Part shown: positions 16,595 to 24,679 of the stretch, piece by piece
Layout of the letters: every line of letters starts with the position of its first letter
Numbering within the stretch: position 1 is the stretch's first letter
NCBI GenBank assembly: GCA_003285105.1
Contig: CP030158.1
Location: 4,512,449-4,576,448 of the forward strand
Reading direction: 5' to 3'
Length of the DNA stretch: 64,000 nt
Origin: Roseithermus sacchariphilus
Lineage (GTDB): Bacteria; Bacteroidota; Rhodothermia; Rhodothermales; MEBIC09517
Notes under the pieces: generated by a model
What the model was told of the DNA's origin: nothing
Seen by the model: the letters and a program-made list of their open reading frames with translations, nothing else
Database searches by the model: none
Made by a program: the position numbers and the translations under genes

Positions 16595-17440
16595 ACATGG
16601 AGGAGTTAGACCATGTCATTCGGAGACCTGACTCGAATCAGCACCAACCTGCAGGCGCTGGACTCGCTCCGCACCCTGCGCAACACCAACAGCGAGCTCG
16701 GCCTGCGCCAGCTCCGCCTGGCCACCGGTAGCCGCCTCAACCGCGCCGAAGACGACTCGGCCGGCTACTCCATCGCCAAAAAACTCGAAGCCCGCGTCCG
16801 CGGTCAGGCCCAGGCCCTGGCCAACATCGGCGACGCCAAGAGCATGCTCACCGTCGCCGAAGGCAGCCTCAACACCGTCATGGACATCCTCCAGACGATG
16901 AAGGAAAAGGTCATCCAGGCCGGCAACGACACGCTCGGCTCCTCCGAGCGCACCGCCATCGAGAACCAGCTCGACGCGCTCTCCAGCGAAATCACCGACA
17001 TCATCAACGACACCACCTACAACGGCAACAGCCTCTTTACCTCGACCGCGCTGACCTTCCAGGTCAACGCCGAGTCCGGAGACACCTTCTCCTCTACCAT
17101 CGGCACGCTCTCGGTGGCCGGCCTCGGCGTCGACGACGCCAGCATCGTCGTGACCGATGCCTCGAACGCCTCCACGGCGCTCTCGAGGATCGACGCCGCC
17201 ATCCAGACCATCGCCGACACGATGGCCTCCATCGGCGACGACCAGAAGCGCCTCAGCTTCAAGATGGACAACCTCTCCATCTCGATGAACAACTACGAGG
17301 CCGCGCGCAGCCGCATCGAGGACGCCGACTTCGCCAAGGAGCAGATGGAGATCGTCAAGCTGCAGATCCTGCAGCAGACCGGCACGGCCTCGCTCGCGCA
17401 GGCCAACGCCGCCCCGCAGGCCGTCCTCTCCCTCTTCTAA
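16595..17440 (+). repeat. direct repeat unit, copy 2 (flagellin 3 with its ribosome site)
   Basis: Second copy of the 15589-16434 unit. Within it, 17150-17182 is a 33-bp tract identical to flagellin 1 (15154-15186) and different from flagellin 2, marking a conversion patch. Confidence 0.9.
16613..17440 (+). CDS. fliC: flagellin 3, mosaic of flagellins 2 and 1
   Basis: 275 residues, identical to flagellin 2 over about the first 175 residues and again at the C-terminus. The variable stretch reads GVDDASIVVTDASNASTALSRIDAAIQ; the VVTDASNASTAL part matches flagellin 1, not flagellin 2. It has the same GGAGGAG leader as flagellin 2. The differing residues fall in the only segment of these short flagellins likely to face outward, so the exchange may tune the filament surface. 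A terminator follows at 17541. Confidence 0.95.
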   Translation: MSFGDLTRISTNLQALDSLRTLRNTNSELGLRQLRLATGSRLNRAEDDSAGYSIAKKLEARVRGQAQALANIGDAKSMLTVAEGSLNTVMDILQTMKEKVIQAGNDTLGSSERTAIENQLDALSSEITDIINDTTYNGNSLFTSTALTFQVNAESGDTFSSTIGTLSVAGLGVDDASIVVTDASNASTALSRIDAAIQTIADTMASIGDDQKRLSFKMDNLSISMNNYEAARSRIEDADFAKEQMEIVKLQILQQTGTASLAQANAAPQAVLSLF

Positions 17441-17540
17441 GGCAACACCGACTATCCGCGCGGAGACGACTGGTTCTGGCGATTCGGATCGTCTCACTCT
17501 ACTCCCATGGACCGAGTGGCCGTGCGCGGGGCCACTCCCG

Positions 17541-17580
17541 GCAGCCTCCCCGACCCCGGGGGGGCTGCTGTCGTTTGGGC
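17541..17580 (+). terminator. terminator after the flagellin genes
   Basis: An 11-bp stem (17541-17551 with 17558-17568, one T-G pair) and a 6-nt loop is followed by TGTCGTTTG. A second small hairpin (AGTGGCC 17515-17521 with GGCCACT 17530-17536) lies just before it. Together they end the flagellin transcripts ahead of the convergent glycosyltransferase. Confidence 0.65.
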
Positions 17581-17607
17581 GGGGGCCATATGGAGGCTTC
17601 CGGGGGG

Positions 17608-18807
17608 TCATGCGCGGGCGCCCTCCAGCTCGGCGCTGACGATACTGGTTTGCAGCGAGGCGATCAGGGCTTTGATGGTGCGGGCCTCGCACGCGGGTTG
17701 CGCCTTGAGGTTGTGGAAGGCCGCCGCGTGGCGGGGCAGGTTCAGCCGCTCACACAGGCGGGCCAGCAGGCCGAGCAGCACCTCCGGGTTGAGCGCGAAG
17801 CGCGCAGCGTGCTGATGCGCCTCGTTCATGTTGTAGGCCTCCAGCAGCATCAGCATCCCATCCCCGATCTGCCGGGCCAGAAGCAGGGCCAGCCCGGTCG
17901 TGAAAAACCCGATCGGCTCGGTGCGGTCGATGCTCAGCATCGCGTTGGCGTGGAAGAGCGCCATCGAGGCCTCCTCCAGCTTCAGCGCCGTCTGCGTGGC
18001 GAGCAGGCGGGTATAAAAGGCATTCTCCGGCGAGAGCTGCCCGTAGTCGAGCTGGTTGAAGATGGCAGCGGCTTCGGGATAGCGCTCCAGCACGAAGTAA
18101 ACCAGCCCCAGCTGATAGCCATAGTAGGCCTGGTACTGCGGCGAGCGGGGCTGCTCGAACTCGGCCCGGAGCAGATCGATCCGCGCCGCATATTTCTTTT
18201 TCATGTCCGCCGGTTCGAGGGCATAGCCGGTGTGCACCACCTCGGCCTCCAGCTTCAGGATCTGCGCGCCCGTGCGCTGGGCATAGGCCACGACGGCTTC
18301 CCGGATCTGGTTGTGCACCCGCCCTTCGTAGCGCAACGAAGGGTCGTTCACGAAGATGCGCTCCTGCCAGAAGCGATCCGCGGCAACGATCTGGTTGCCA
18401 CGCATCAGGTTCTTGATGGGCAACAGGATGGCCGCCAGATGCGGGCGCGTGAGGGCCGCACGGATACGGCTCCAGTGCAGCGGCTCCGGCAGATACTCGT
18501 CCCCGTCCAGCACCATGATGAAGTCGCCCGAGGCCCGGTCGAAGCTGTAGTTGCGGGCCACGGCGAACGAGTTCGGCCACTCGATCTCCTCGATGACGTC
18601 GGCATACGACCGGGCGATGGCCTGCGTCCCGTCGGTCGACCCCGTGTCGATCACGACGATCTCGTCGACGTGCGGCCGGGCCAGGCGGAGGCACTGATCG
18701 AGGGTCTGCGCCTCGTTGCGGACGATCATGCAGAGCGACAGCCTCGGGCGGCGAGACGAGACGGCGGCGGACGAGACGGCGGCGGATGGTTTGGGAGACG
18801 TATCCAT
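17608..18807 (-). CDS. GT2 glycosyltransferase with C-terminal TPR, candidate flagellin glycosyltransferase
   Basis: 399 residues. Family 2 GT-A domain at residues about 22-240: RLSLCMIVRNEAQTLDQCLRLA, DEIVVIDTGSTDGT, then the metal-binding LDGDEYLPEP and LRYEGRVHNQI. After it come helical repeats (YQLGLVYFVLERYPEAAAIFNQLDYGQ and later blocks), giving a GT-plus-TPR architecture as in several flagellin glycosyltransferases. It sits between three flagellin genes and fliS, on the opposite strand, which strongly hints that it glycosylates flagellin before export; this is inference. The N-terminus has a perfect 15-bp tandem repeat (18755-18784) encoding SAAVS twice, a possible slippage site. The ATG at 18807 precedes the domain by about 20 disordered residues. 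Confidence 0.82.
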   Translation of the reverse strand: MDTSPKPSAAVSSAAVSSRRPRLSLCMIVRNEAQTLDQCLRLARPHVDEIVVIDTGSTDGTQAIARSYADVIEEIEWPNSFAVARNYSFDRASGDFIMVLDGDEYLPEPLHWSRIRAALTRPHLAAILLPIKNLMRGNQIVAADRFWQERIFVNDPSLRYEGRVHNQIREAVVAYAQRTGAQILKLEAEVVHTGYALEPADMKKKYAARIDLLRAEFEQPRSPQYQAYYGYQLGLVYFVLERYPEAAAIFNQLDYGQLSPENAFYTRLLATQTALKLEEASMALFHANAMLSIDRTEPIGFFTTGLALLLARQIGDGMLMLLEAYNMNEAHQHAARFALNPEVLLGLLARLCERLNLPRHAAAFHNLKAQPACEARTIKALIASLQTSIVSAELEGARA

Positions 18808-18854
18808 GAGCCTGGAGTCTGGTGTTCAACGGAGATGGATTGCCGCGCCGGCCT

Positions 18855-18881
18855 TAAGAACCGGAGGGGACCCTCCGATAC
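18855..18881 (+). promoter_or_regulatory. sigma28-type promoter for fliS
   Basis: TTAAG, 15 nt, TCCGATAC: six of eight bases of the FliA -10 block and the exact spacing seen before flagellin 1. It lies in the 250-bp region divergent from the glycosyltransferase and leaves an unusually long leader of about 170 nt to fliS. Confidence 0.55.
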
Positions 18882-19057
18882 TCGGGTCAACGGACGCAGA
18901 CCGGGGCACACGGCCGGCGGAAAAGTTGACCCGCCCGGGAAAAGCCTTCCCTCCCGTTCGGCGGCCCGACCCCACCCACGGCCGAGGCCGGACGGACGTC
19001 CGCCCGCCTCGCTCGTCCACGGTTCCATCCTTCAACCCCGTCACGAATCCGCTATCC

Positions 19058-19381
19058 ATGTACACCACGCAGCATATTCGCCAGTATCAGCAGCAGGCCC
19101 TGGCGTCGGCGACGCCGGAGGTGCTGATTGCCAAGCTGTACGATCTCGGTATTGCCAGTTGTCACCGGAAGGACCGCGCCAAGCTTCGTGCCGTTCTGGT
19201 CGAGTTGATCTCCAGCCTGGACTTCGAGCGCGGCGGGGAGATTGCCGAGCGCCTCCACATGATCTACGAATACTGCATGCACCAGAGCGCGACGGGGGAC
19301 CTGGACACGGTCTGCACCCTGCTGAGCGGGCTCCGCGATGCCTGGCGCGAAGGCGTGCTCCACCGCAAGGTGGCGGCCTGA
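19058..19381 (+). CDS. fliS: flagellin chaperone FliS
   Basis: 107 residues. FliS binds the C-terminus of newly made flagellin in the cytosol and keeps it export-ready. MYTTQHIRQYQQQALASATPEVLIAKLYDLGIASC is the family N-terminus (x-Y-x-Q-Q... SxExLIxKLYDxAI), with helical repeats following and LLSGLRDAWREGVLH at the end. The ATG at 19058 is used; the longer frame upstream overlaps the sigma28-type promoter. Next to fliD and downstream of the flagellins, as usual. Confidence 0.88.
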   Translation: MYTTQHIRQYQQQALASATPEVLIAKLYDLGIASCHRKDRAKLRAVLVELISSLDFERGGEIAERLHMIYEYCMHQSATGDLDTVCTLLSGLRDAWREGVLHRKVAA

Positions 19382-19396
19382 CGACGCCCCGGGCTC

Positions 19397-19412
19397 TGGC
19401 GCATCTTTTGCC
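19397..19412 (+). promoter_or_regulatory. sigma54-type promoter for fliD
   Basis: TGGCGCATCTTTTGCC has GG and GC exactly 12 nt apart, the essential sigma54 bases, lying 16 bp past the fliS stop and about 39 bp before the fliD ATG. Confidence 0.5.
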
Positions 19413-19450
19413 CCCCCGGCGGTACCCAGAAATCAGGATGCCGGTGATCT

Positions 19451-20929
19451 ATGCTGAATGCTCTCTTCAAGGCGGTACGGGGCGACGACCCCTACGAGCA
19501 GCTCATCTCGGCCATCATCAACATCGAGCGCCAGCCGCAGGCCGAGCTCAAGCTGCGACGCGCCGAAGCGGAGCGCCTCAAGGGGGTGCTGAACGACTTC
19601 GACAGCAGCCTCTCGTCGCTGCACGCCGTCCTGGAATCCATGACGGACGTCGTCTCCAACCCGTTCGAGGCCCGCGCCGCCTCGGTCTCGGAAGGGGCCT
19701 CGTTCCGCGTGTCGACCTCTGAATCCGCCGGCCTCGGCACCCACACGGTCCAGGTCGAGCGCCTGGCCCGCACCGACACGCGCATCTCCGACCAGCTCAC
19801 GGCCGGCGGCACCTCCCTGCGCAGCTTCTTCGATACGAACGGCGCCCAGACCTTCTCCATCGAGGTCGCCACTCCCTCCGGGGCCACGTCCCGCACCGCC
19901 ATCGACGTGACGGTGAACCCCACGGGGACGACCGACGCCGAGATCCTCGCCGAGATCGCCACGGCCATCGACGAGGCCATGAGCACCGCCGTGACCGACG
20001 GCACGCTGCGCTCGACCGAACGCGCCTACGCCAGCGTCGTCAACGAAACCTCGGACACGGCCCGCCTTTCCCTGCGCAGCGGGCAGACGGGGTTTACCCA
20101 CCGGCTGTCCTTCGTCGACTCCGGCGCCGGCCTGCTCGCCCAGATCGGCCTGTCGAACAACGCCCTGGCCGCCGGCACCACCGGCGGGCAGGTCACGCTG
20201 GTGGGCACGAACGAGACGGATTCCGAACTGAACAGCAAGTTCATGCTCGACGGGCTGACGCTCTACCGGGATACCAACCAGGTGAGCGATGCCCTCCCCG
20301 GCATCACGCTGACGCTGGAAGGCACCGATACCAGACCCTACGACTTCTCCGTCTCGCCCGACGCCTCCTCCATCACCTCCGAGATCCAGAACTTCATCGA
20401 ACGCTATAACGAGGTGCTGGGCTTCATCGAGGGCAAGGCCCGGGTGGATGGAGACAACGACGTGCGCGGCGACTTCGCCGGCGAGACGGCCTTCACCGCC
20501 CTGCGGTTCAACATGCGGACGGACCTGGCCAACGCCGTCCCGTCGGCTTCCGTAGACGGCCCCACCTACCTGTCCGACATCGGCATCACGATCAACAACG
20601 ACGGCACGCTCGAGCTGACGGACGAGGATGCCCTGCTGGCCGCCGTCGAGCAGGACGCCGGCGCCGTCCAGCGCCTCTTTGCCGGACCGGACGGCTTTGC
20701 CACGCGCCTGCTCACCCGCATCGACGGCTATGTGTCGAGCAACGGTGTGCTGGACAACCGCCTGGAGGTGATGGACAACCGCATCCAGCGCCTGGACGAC
20801 CGCATCGCCGAATGGGATGAACGCCTCGCACAACGGGAAGCCCAGTTGCGCCAGGAATACGCCCGCATCCAGGAAATCATCGGCTCCCTGCAGAGCCAGC
20901 AACAATCCTTCCTCTCCTTCTTCGCCTGA
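19451..20929 (+). CDS. fliD: filament cap protein FliD
   Basis: 492 residues. FliD caps the filament and folds incoming flagellin outside the cell. Features: N-terminal coiled-coil region with RRAEAERLKGVLNDFDSSLSSLHAVLESM, the RVSTSESAGLGTHTVQVERLAR block (FliD N-domain), LEGTDTRPYDFSVSPDASSITSEIQNFIERYNEVLGFI (FliD C-domain), YLSDIGITINNDGTLELTDEDAL, and the C-terminal coil LEVMDNRIQRLDDRIAEWDERLAQREAQLRQEYARIQEIIGSLQSQQQSFLSFF. The start is ATG 19451, preceded by a sigma54-type site rather than a sigma28 site, so the cap may be made earlier than flagellin. Confidence 0.93.
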   Translation: MLNALFKAVRGDDPYEQLISAIINIERQPQAELKLRRAEAERLKGVLNDFDSSLSSLHAVLESMTDVVSNPFEARAASVSEGASFRVSTSESAGLGTHTVQVERLARTDTRISDQLTAGGTSLRSFFDTNGAQTFSIEVATPSGATSRTAIDVTVNPTGTTDAEILAEIATAIDEAMSTAVTDGTLRSTERAYASVVNETSDTARLSLRSGQTGFTHRLSFVDSGAGLLAQIGLSNNALAAGTTGGQVTLVGTNETDSELNSKFMLDGLTLYRDTNQVSDALPGITLTLEGTDTRPYDFSVSPDASSITSEIQNFIERYNEVLGFIEGKARVDGDNDVRGDFAGETAFTALRFNMRTDLANAVPSASVDGPTYLSDIGITINNDGTLELTDEDALLAAVEQDAGAVQRLFAGPDGFATRLLTRIDGYVSSNGVLDNRLEVMDNRIQRLDDRIAEWDERLAQREAQLRQEYARIQEIIGSLQSQQQSFLSFFA

Positions 20930-20943
20930 TCCGTGGCGGCTTT

Positions 20944-20959
20944 TGGCACGCTACTTGAC
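20944..20959 (+). promoter_or_regulatory. sigma54-type promoter at the fliT start
   Basis: TGGCACGCTACTTGAC is the closest match to the sigma54 consensus in the window (TGGCACG-N4-TTG). It lies so near the ATG (20972) that the transcript would start only a few bases before it, giving a nearly leaderless mRNA, or the site serves another purpose. Confidence 0.5.
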
Positions 20960-20971
20960 TCGTAACGTGGT

Positions 20972-21331
20972 ATGGCTGATTCAACGGCATCCTTCGAATT
21001 GCTCCAGACCGTGCTGGAACTCGGCACACAGCTTCAGGAAGCGCTCGACACCGGCGACCTGGACACGCTGGCCAACCTCGTCGCGCGACGCGGCGAGTTG
21101 CTGGCCTGCCTCCAGTCGATGCCCCGGCCCCTCACCCCGACGGACCAGTGGCAGCACCTGGCGGCGAACGTCCAGGAACAGCACCACACCCTGATGACAC
21201 AACTCCGCCGGATGGAGAGCGACCTGTCGCATCGCCTGTCCAACCTGTCACGGTATCAGCAGGCACGCAGGCGGTATGCCGATCCGAAAACGCCCGGACA
21301 ACAGATCCTCCATCACCACGTTCACGGCTAA
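20972..21331 (+). CDS. fliT: FliT-like chaperone
   Basis: 119 residues, all-helical by composition: ASFELLQTVLELGTQLQEALDTGDLDTLANLVARRGELLACLQSM, then NVQEQHHTLMTQLRRMESDLSHRLSNLSRYQQARRRYAD. The size, helix pattern and position right after fliD fit FliT, the cytosolic chaperone of FliD. Similarity is weak in this family, so the name rests on context. The C-terminal HHHVHG is a small His-rich tail. Confidence 0.62.
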   Translation: MADSTASFELLQTVLELGTQLQEALDTGDLDTLANLVARRGELLACLQSMPRPLTPTDQWQHLAANVQEQHHTLMTQLRRMESDLSHRLSNLSRYQQARRRYADPKTPGQQILHHHVHG

Positions 21332-21380
21332 CCCATCCGGGCTTCGCGATCATGGAGTTGCGGCCGGAGGACGGCGGGCT

Positions 21381-21406
21381 TAAGTTTTGCCGGTTTCGTC
21401 CGATAT
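21381..21406 (+). promoter_or_regulatory. sigma28-type promoter for flgM
   Basis: TTAAG, 14 nt, TCCGATAT, ending about 45 bp before the flgM ATG. A sigma28 promoter on flgM is expected, as FlgM feeds back on FliA. Confidence 0.58.
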
Positions 21407-21450
21407 ACTAGCCGAGACACAACGTCCCTTTCACAGACGGGACTCCTGCC

Positions 21451-21825
21451 ATGAACATTCGCGACATCCAATCAGGGCTGGCACGTACCGACCAGACCCA
21501 CGCCGCGGCGGCGGGGAAGGCCCACACCGCAGGGCCGGGACAGCCTGCCCCTCGGGAAGCCGGCACACCGGCCGCTTCGGCGCAGGATCGGGTCGAGATT
21601 TCCGCAGAGGCCCGCGCCGCCGCGGCGGAGAACACACAGGCCCGCGAACTGGGGTTCGCCCGTAAGGCGCTCCTGGGCATCCCGCCGCTGAGCATGGACC
21701 GGGCGGCCGACATCCTGCAGCGCATCCAGGAAGGCTTCTACAGCCAGCCGGAAGTCATCAAACAGGTCGCCTCGGAGATCACCTCGGTATTCCTGGCCGA
21801 CGCCGCCGAGAACCGGGAAGCCTGA
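21451..21825 (+). CDS. flgM: anti-sigma28 factor FlgM
   Basis: 124 residues. FlgM holds sigma28 (FliA) inactive until hook completion, then is exported through the hook. The disordered, Ala/Gly/Pro-rich N-terminal half is typical; the middle has the family marker DRVEISAEARAA, and the C-terminal helices (FARKALLGIPPLSMDRAADILQRIQEGFYSQPEVIKQVASEITSVF) are the sigma-binding part. It is somewhat longer than the usual 95-100 residues. Preceded by a sigma28-type promoter and followed by a terminator. Its presence predicts a fliA gene elsewhere. Confidence 0.85.
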   Translation: MNIRDIQSGLARTDQTHAAAAGKAHTAGPGQPAPREAGTPAASAQDRVEISAEARAAAAENTQARELGFARKALLGIPPLSMDRAADILQRIQEGFYSQPEVIKQVASEITSVFLADAAENREA

Positions 21826-21908
21826 GGCCAACCGGCCGCGACGTTCTCTGACGGCCACGCCGAAGGTCGCCTGCCTCCCGAAGCCGATCTCTTCCAGCCG
21901 CAAAAACC

Positions 21909-21949
21909 AAAAGCCGGATGCACGCGGCGAGCGTGGCATCCGGCTTTTT
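21909..21949 (+). terminator. bidirectional terminator between flgM and the response regulator
   Basis: A 13-bp stem (AAAAGCCGGATGC 21909-21921 with its complement 21936-21948) has A on one side and T on the other, so it can end flgM on the plus strand and the response-regulator gene on the minus strand. Confidence 0.85.
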
Positions 21950-21989
21950 CGTGCTCTGTCCCCCGGCAGGGCTTCGGCCAGCGGGCGCG

Positions 21990-23387
21990 CTATGAGATCA
22001 GACCCTGCTCGCGGTACCGTTTCAGCTTGTTGCGGATCGTGCGGGCGCTGATGCCCAGCCGCTCCGCGGCCAGTTGCTGGTTGTTGTTCGTCTCCGAGAG
22101 GGCCTGGATGATCATGTAGCGCTCCATGTCCTCGATGGTCTGGAGCTTGGCCCCCTCGCCCCGCTTGACCTCCACGGCCGTATCGAGGTTGGCATCCGAG
22201 AAGAAGTCGTTGAGCACGTCGCCCGCCTCGATCACCGACCGATCGGCCGAGAGCAGCACGCCGCGCTGCACCATGTTCTCGAGCTGGCGCACGTTGCCCG
22301 GCCAGGGATGGGTCTGGAAGGCCCGCATCAGTTCCGGGGCAATGGTCTTGTCCGGCAGGCCGTAGAGCTCGCAGTACTTCTTGACGAAATGCCGGGCCAG
22401 CAGCGGCACGTCCGAGATGCGCTCGCGCAACGGAGGCACCGAGAGCGGAAACACCGAGAGACGGTGGTAGAGGTCCTCGCGAAAGACGCCTTCCTCGATG
22501 GCCTCGGCCAGGTTGCGGTTGCTGGTGGCAATGATCCGCACGTCGACCTTCTGCACCTCCGTCGACCCCACCTTCTGGAACTCCCGCTCCTGCAGCACGC
22601 GCAGCAGCTTGGCCTGAATCGGCAGGTCGATCTCCGTGATCTCGTCCAGCAGCAGCGTACCGCCGTCCGCGCGCTCGAAGGCCCCGGTCATGTCCTCGAT
22701 GGCCCCCGTAAAGGCGCCCTTGCGGTGCCCGAAGAGGTGACTCTCGACCAGCTCGCGGGGCAGGTTGGCACAGTTGAGCGTGACGTACGGCCCGGAGGCA
22801 CGATCGCTCATCTGGTGGATGAGCCGCGCCAGGATCTCTTTGCCCGTCCCGCTTTCCCCCTGGATGAACACCGGCGCCTTGTTCTGGCTGATCCGGGGGA
22901 GCATGTCCTTCAGGGCCTGGATGGACGGGTGCTCGCCGATGTACTCCACCGTCACGGCCGGCTTCCGGGCGCTGCTCCGGCGCGTTTTCTTCTCCGGAGC
23001 GGGTGCCTCCTCGCCGGCCGGAGTCGCCAGGCAGGCGCGCACCCGCTCGACCAGCTCCGTCGTCGAAAACGGCTTGGGAATGTAGTCGATGGCCCCGTTC
23101 TGCATCGTGCGCACGGCATGCTGCACGTTGGCGTGCGCCGTGATCATGATCACCTTCGTCTGCGGATGCTCCTGCCGGATGTAGGACAACAGCTCGATCC
23201 CGTCCATGTCCGGCATCATGAAGTCCGTGACGACCAGGTCGTAGGGCGTCTCTTTCAGCAACTCAATCGCCTGGATCGCATTGGTGCAGGTGGTGACGTG
23301 GATGCCGTGCCGGGTGAAGAGCCGTTCGAACAGGCCGTGCAAGAGCTGCTCGTCATCGACGAAGAGAATCTGTGGCTGACGGTCCAT
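21990..23387 (-). CDS. sigma54-dependent response regulator, FleR/FlrC-like
   Basis: 465 residues in the NtrC architecture. Receiver domain residues 1-120 with phospho-acceptor Asp55 (VVTDFMMPDMDG) and Lys105. AAA+ domain about 150-390: Walker A GESGTGKE (177-184), the sigma54-contacting GAFTGA loop (224-229), LLLDEITEIDLPIQAKLLRVLQEREFQKVGS, and an arginine-finger region. C-terminal Fis-type HTH: NNQQLAAERLGISARTIRNKLKRYRE. It should activate sigma54-RNA polymerase at the middle-class flagellar promoters once phosphorylated by the kinase encoded upstream. Both genes read away from flgB. The only transcription activator in the window. Confidence 0.93.
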   Translation of the reverse strand: MDRQPQILFVDDEQLLHGLFERLFTRHGIHVTTCTNAIQAIELLKETPYDLVVTDFMMPDMDGIELLSYIRQEHPQTKVIMITAHANVQHAVRTMQNGAIDYIPKPFSTTELVERVRACLATPAGEEAPAPEKKTRRSSARKPAVTVEYIGEHPSIQALKDMLPRISQNKAPVFIQGESGTGKEILARLIHQMSDRASGPYVTLNCANLPRELVESHLFGHRKGAFTGAIEDMTGAFERADGGTLLLDEITEIDLPIQAKLLRVLQEREFQKVGSTEVQKVDVRIIATSNRNLAEAIEEGVFREDLYHRLSVFPLSVPPLRERISDVPLLARHFVKKYCELYGLPDKTIAPELMRAFQTHPWPGNVRQLENMVQRGVLLSADRSVIEAGDVLNDFFSDANLDTAVEVKRGEGAKLQTIEDMERYMIIQALSETNNNQQLAAERLGISARTIRNKLKRYREQGLIS

Positions 23388-23487
23388 GAAAGCGCTGGCG
23401 TGTCTCTGGGTGGGTGATTGTGCGACGGTGGGTGAAGCAAGCCGGGGGTGAAAACGGCTTCAAAACTACACGCTCACGCTCACCGAT

Positions 23488-23510
23488 AAAAGCGGTCTGG
23501 ATGACCAGAC
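23488..23510 (-). terminator. weak hairpin terminator after the histidine kinase
   Basis: A 6-bp stem (GTCTGG 23495-23500, CCAGAC 23505-23510) is followed on the minus strand by CGCTTTT. It lies between the kinase and the response regulator and could reduce read-through, making the regulator partly independent. Confidence 0.4.
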
Positions 23511-23551
23511 GGGATATTTCATGGCAGATTGGCTTCATCCGCGCCGGGAGA

Positions 23552-24289
23552 TCAGGCCGCCCGGGCGGCGACCGAGTCCGGGGCGTGGAGGGGCAGGAGC
23601 AACTGGAAGCAGACGCCCCGGTCCGCGCTGTTGCAGGTCAGGCGCACCGAGCCACCGTGTGCCTCGGCGATGTGCCGGGCAATGGGCAGCCCCACGCCGA
23701 GGTTCTGCGCCTTGGTCGTGAAAAAGGGCGTGAACACCTGCTCCTCGGCCTGCTCGACCGGGATCACGCCGTCGTTCCACACGTCGAAGGCGAGCATGCC
23801 GCCGGGGGCTTCCTGCACCACGAGCCGCACGCGCCCCTCCGGGCCGGACGCCTCCAGCGCATTCTGCACCAGCATCAGCAGCGCCTGCCGTAGCAGCACC
23901 GGATCCACGCGAAACGCGCGGCTCGGCGTCCGCAGGTCGATCTCCACCCGCTGCGGCTCGTCCTCCTCGAGCATCATCAGCAACTCGTCCACCAGCGCGG
24001 CCAGGTGCACCGTGCGGTGAACGGGCAGGATCGGCTGGCTGTAGCGCTGCAGGTCGGCCAGCACCTGCTCGATGCGCGTCGTGCCTTCGAAGATGCGCAG
24101 CAGCAAGTCCCGCTGCTCGCGCGAGCCGAGGGAATCCGTCAGCAGATCGGCAAAGCCCTCGATGCCGGTCACCAGGCTCCGAAGCCGATGCGCCAGCACA
24201 TGGGCGAGTTGCTTCAGCGCGGCTTCGGACTCCATCCCGATGCCGGGGAGGCGTTCGCCCGGTACGTCTTCTTCCCTCATGCGGACCAT
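23552..24289 (-). CDS. sensor histidine kinase, FleS/FlrB-like, short cytosolic
   Basis: 245 residues with no membrane segment. The dimerisation/phosphotransfer helix carries the H-box LAHVLAHRLRSLVTGIEGF with phospho-acceptor His34, followed by an ATPase domain: N-box LLMLVQNALEAS, then FTPFFTTKAQNLGVGLPIARHIAEAHGG. Unlike FleS or FlrB there is no PAS domain before the H-box. It is the obvious partner of the NtrC-type regulator 164 bp downstream. Start uncertain: ATG 24289, ATG 24280 and a GTG at 24295 all sit together; the long open frame further upstream crosses flgB and is not coding. Confidence 0.87.
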   Translation of the reverse strand: MVRMREEDVPGERLPGIGMESEAALKQLAHVLAHRLRSLVTGIEGFADLLTDSLGSREQRDLLLRIFEGTTRIEQVLADLQRYSQPILPVHRTVHLAALVDELLMMLEEDEPQRVEIDLRTPSRAFRVDPVLLRQALLMLVQNALEASGPEGRVRLVVQEAPGGMLAFDVWNDGVIPVEQAEEQVFTPFFTTKAQNLGVGLPIARHIAEAHGGSVRLTCNSADRGVCFQLLLPLHAPDSVAARAA

Positions 24290-24611
24290 GGACACGGCAG
24301 ACCCTGATGAACGGGGGATGATGATGTAGATGCTTCTGGCCTTTCGATGGGACCGGGCGGGCGGCCCGCCGCGGGGTTCCAGCGGCCGCGTGACCCGGAC
24401 GCGCCGGCCCCCGGCACGGCAGAGAGGGCGGGCACAAAAGATATGCCACCCCCGGTTTGCCGCAGCGGGCACGCCGATCTCCCGAGGGCTCGCGCCGCCC
24501 GGGCAATTCTTTCCAGCCGACGGCCATTTTTCCGCCGCATCCGGCCCGGCCCGGGCGGTCCACGCCGGGCCACCGGGGGCACGACCCGGGCGGTGCGGCC
24601 GGGCGGCATGC
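24290..24611. other. intergenic region between the kinase and flgB
   Basis: About 320 bp without a gene. It holds the divergent control regions of the kinase and of flgB, and a recurring paired motif (CTTTCC 24509-24514 and TTTTCC 24528-24533, 19 nt apart) also seen at 18919-18943. No RNA gene or complete reading frame with coding character was recognised. Confidence 0.6.
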
Positions 24612-24627
24612 TGGCATGGAGGTTGTT
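24612..24627 (+). promoter_or_regulatory. sigma54-type promoter for the flgB operon
   Basis: TGGCATGGAGGTTGTT: TGGCA and TTG in the right register, GG to the -12 G 12 nt apart. A start near 24637 would give a leader of about 43 nt to the flgB ATG at 24680. Confidence 0.5.
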
Positions 24628-24679
24628 GACGCATCCCCGGACGTCTGCCTCGCCCGCCATCACAACCGCCTCGTACGGC

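Noticed and set aside
24430-24452. GGGCACAAAAGATATGCC as a sigma54 site before flgB
   Set aside because: Spacing is two bases too long; the site at 24612-24627 has the right register and a sensible leader.
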